Shown here in pieces: positions 55,437-56,760 of a DNA stretch of 56,760 bases (its first letter is position 1; each line of letters starts with the position of its first letter). Below the pieces are notes generated by a model. It was given only the letters and a program-made list of their open reading frames with translations, searched no databases and was not told the DNA's origin. Both the position numbers and the translations under genes were made by a program. The DNA lies in contig NZ_CACSIJ010000013.1 in the NCBI RefSeq assembly GCF_902705855.1, forward strand, positions 442,208 through 498,967, given 5' to 3'. This stretch comes from Zhongshania aliphaticivorans. Lineage in GTDB: Bacteria > Pseudomonadota > Gammaproteobacteria > Pseudomonadales > Spongiibacteraceae.

Positions 55437-56760
55437 TTATAAATCGGCAAGCGCCTGTAGGAGCTTGCCGATTTTTGTTTCAGTTTCGGTAAACTCCTCG
55501 TCGACATCTGAGTCGGCAACAATGCCTCCCCCAGCCCAGCCGCTAATCTGATTGTCTGCACAGACAAAGCTACGAATAGTGATATTGCTGTCCATTTTTC
55601 CGCTGCCGCCCAGATAGAAAATACTGCCGCAATACACACCGCGCTGATGCGGTTCTATCTCGCGAATGATCTCCATCGCCCGCTGCTTAGGGGCGCCGGT
55701 AATGGAGCCGCCGGGAAAACAGTTCAGCAATGCCTTAAACGGCGAGCAATCTGCGCGTAATTGTCCTGATACTGTGCTAACCAAATGATGTACTGTGCGA
55801 AAACTCTGTAATTCACAGAGCTGTTCCGTGCGCACGGTTGAGGCCTGACAACTTTTGCTAAAGTCATTACGTAGTAAATCCACAATCATCACGTTCTCGG
55901 CGCGATTCTTTGCACTACTTTGAAGGGCGGTGGCCAAGGCGGCGTCTTTTTGCGGGTCTGAATCGCGGGCAGCGGTCCCTTTAATCGGTTGGGTTTGCAG
56001 TTGGCCCTTGTCTGCAGACAGTAAACGCTCGGGTGAAAAACTCAGTATTTGGCTGTCGCCCAAGTCGATATAGGCAGAGAAGGGCGCGGCGGCGGTTTCC
56101 CGCAGTTGTTGATATGCCTGCCAGGTGTCGCCTTGGTAGTGCGCAGTAAATGCGCGCGTGAGGTTGATTTGGTAGCAGTCGCCGGCGCGAATATAGTCTT
56201 GCACTCGCGCGAAGGCGTCTTGGTATTGGCTGCGATTTAGCGAGGTGCTGAACTCACTGCCAAGGGTAAAACGAACGTCGATGTTTTCTGCCGGTGCAGC
56301 GCGAAGGAATTCTTGTATGCGTATTAGGGTGGGTTCGCTAACGCTGGCTTGGGCGACTAATTCGCAGCGCTCACGTTGGTGGTCCACCACAATGGCCCAG
56401 GGGTAAATGCCAGCGTAAAAGTCGGGTGTCGCTGAACTGTCACTGCTGTCTTGGTGCTTGCTTCCGACAAGAGCGGTTTCGCCAAGTGCGTAGCTTAAAA
56501 AACCAATGGCGCCACCACAAAAGGGCAGCTCGTCGCTATGAATATACTCATCACTTAGTGCTTGCAGGCGTTGCGCTGTATTAATTAAGAATGTATCAAT
56601 GTCTTTGTAGTTATTTGTTTTTAAAGAAATAATCTCATCTGGTTCGGCGCAGATAATGTCGAAGCGACCATGCTCACTGAAGGGTGCGGCGCTGTCTAAA
56701 AAAACTGGAAAGGGTAGGTGTTTCAGATTTGCAAAGAGGGCGCAACTGTCGCGAAGATAC
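55437..56760 (-). CDS. pabB: Aminodeoxychorismate synthase component I, 5' partial
   Basis: PabB converts chorismate with ammonia to aminodeoxychorismate for folate. The frame is open from the right edge to the stop at 55437, so the N-terminus is missing. Visible motifs in order are CGGAIGFLSYALGE, AGDCYQINLTRAF, FSPERLL, QPIKGTAARDSDP, ENVMIVDLLRNDF, FPGGSITGAPKQRAMEII and the end GGGIVADSDVDEEFTETETKIG. PIKGT is the PabB form of the anthranilate-synthase motif. A GTG near 56390 is internal, not the start. Confidence 0.93.
   Translation of the reverse strand, partial: YLRDSCALFANLKHLPFPVFLDSAAPFSEHGRFDIICAEPDEIISLKTNNYKDIDTFLINTAQRLQALSDEYIHSDELPFCGGAIGFLSYALGETALVGSKHQDSSDSSATPDFYAGIYPWAIVVDHQRERCELVAQASVSEPTLIRIQEFLRAAPAENIDVRFTLGSEFSTSLNRSQYQDAFARVQDYIRAGDCYQINLTRAFTAHYQGDTWQAYQQLRETAAAPFSAYIDLGDSQILSFSPERLLSADKGQLQTQPIKGTAARDSDPQKDAALATALQSSAKNRAENVMIVDLLRNDFSKSCQASTVRTEQLCELQSFRTVHHLVSTVSGQLRADCSPFKALLNCFPGGSITGAPKQRAMEIIREIEPHQRGVYCGSIFYLGGSGKMDSNITIRSFVCADNQISGWAGGGIVADSDVDEEFTETETKIGKLLQALADL
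55441..55476 (+). terminator. Terminator of thrH inside the pabB 3' end
   Basis: AATCGGCAAGC (55442-55452) and GCTTGCCGATT (55463-55473) form an 11-bp stem with a 10-nt loop and a T-run. The hairpin lies within the last codons of the converging pabB gene, so its sequence also codes protein. Confidence 0.78.

Overview
The window is a 56.8 kb piece of a gammaproteobacterial chromosome. The gene content suggests a marine, lipid- and hydrocarbon-associated bacterium near the Spongiibacteraceae/Cellvibrionales; this is inferred from gene order and product types, not from a database search. Supporting points are the Pseudomonas-like lolC/E, DUF2062, comEC, exbBD, lpxK, kdsB, ptp, murB order, the uvrY-uvrC-pgsA-tRNA block, a Marinobacter-type fatty acyl-CoA reductase, an HLD-I haloalkane dehalogenase and an isoquinoline-oxidoreductase-like molybdoenzyme. 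No phage, plasmid, CRISPR or insertion sequence was recognised.

Layout. 1-11.0 kb is a dense envelope block: the lipoprotein-release permease, ComEC, an ExbBD energy transducer, MsbA, LpxK, KdsB, a tyrosine phosphatase and MurB, many with 1-4 bp overlaps, ending in an AlkB-like dioxygenase. 11.0-17.9 kb has uvrY, uvrC and pgsA, then a stable-RNA promoter and tRNA-Gly and tRNA-Cys. In E. coli tRNA-Leu follows directly. Here it lies 3.2 kb away, behind a lipoprotein and a subtilase-like protease whose N-terminal regions look related. 18.0-20.0 kb holds decayed coding sequence and a fatty acyl-CoA reductase. 20.3-29.9 kb is mainly catabolic: a small outer-membrane barrel, IorA/IorB, a metallo-beta-lactamase-fold hydrolase, a HIT protein, an amidohydrolase-like protein, a SnoaL-like protein, a haloalkane dehalogenase and a CPA-type antiporter. 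30-36 kb has a large unknown lipoprotein, RdgC and a TonB-dependent receptor.

36.4-43.2 kb has the tRNA-Ser(GGA) locus, a GloC-like hydrolase, moaC-moaD-moaE, a flavin reductase, a Nudix hydrolase, a PhzF-like protein, RmuC and a bacterioferritin-comigratory peroxiredoxin. MoaCDE makes cofactor that IorB would need. 43.2-56.8 kb contains a YkvA-like protein, an acyl-CoA synthetase with a SnoaL-like partner, exonuclease III, YajC away from secDF, a D-cysteine desulfhydrase-like enzyme, an alanine/sodium symporter converging on alanine racemase, a secreted trypsin-like protease, a 5'-nucleotidase, a CysB-type regulator, ThrH, and pabB running off the right edge.

The most unusual structures are at the tRNA loci. 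Both tRNA-Cys and tRNA-Ser are preceded, 114 and 126 bp upstream, by a second copy of their own flank and 5' part. Each copy continues into new hairpins and lacks the 3' acceptor strand. A perfect 24-bp inverted repeat also starts inside the 3' end of tRNA-Ser. The other main candidate is the lipoprotein/subtilase pair at 14.9-17.7 kb, which may be a protease with a stand-alone prodomain-like partner.
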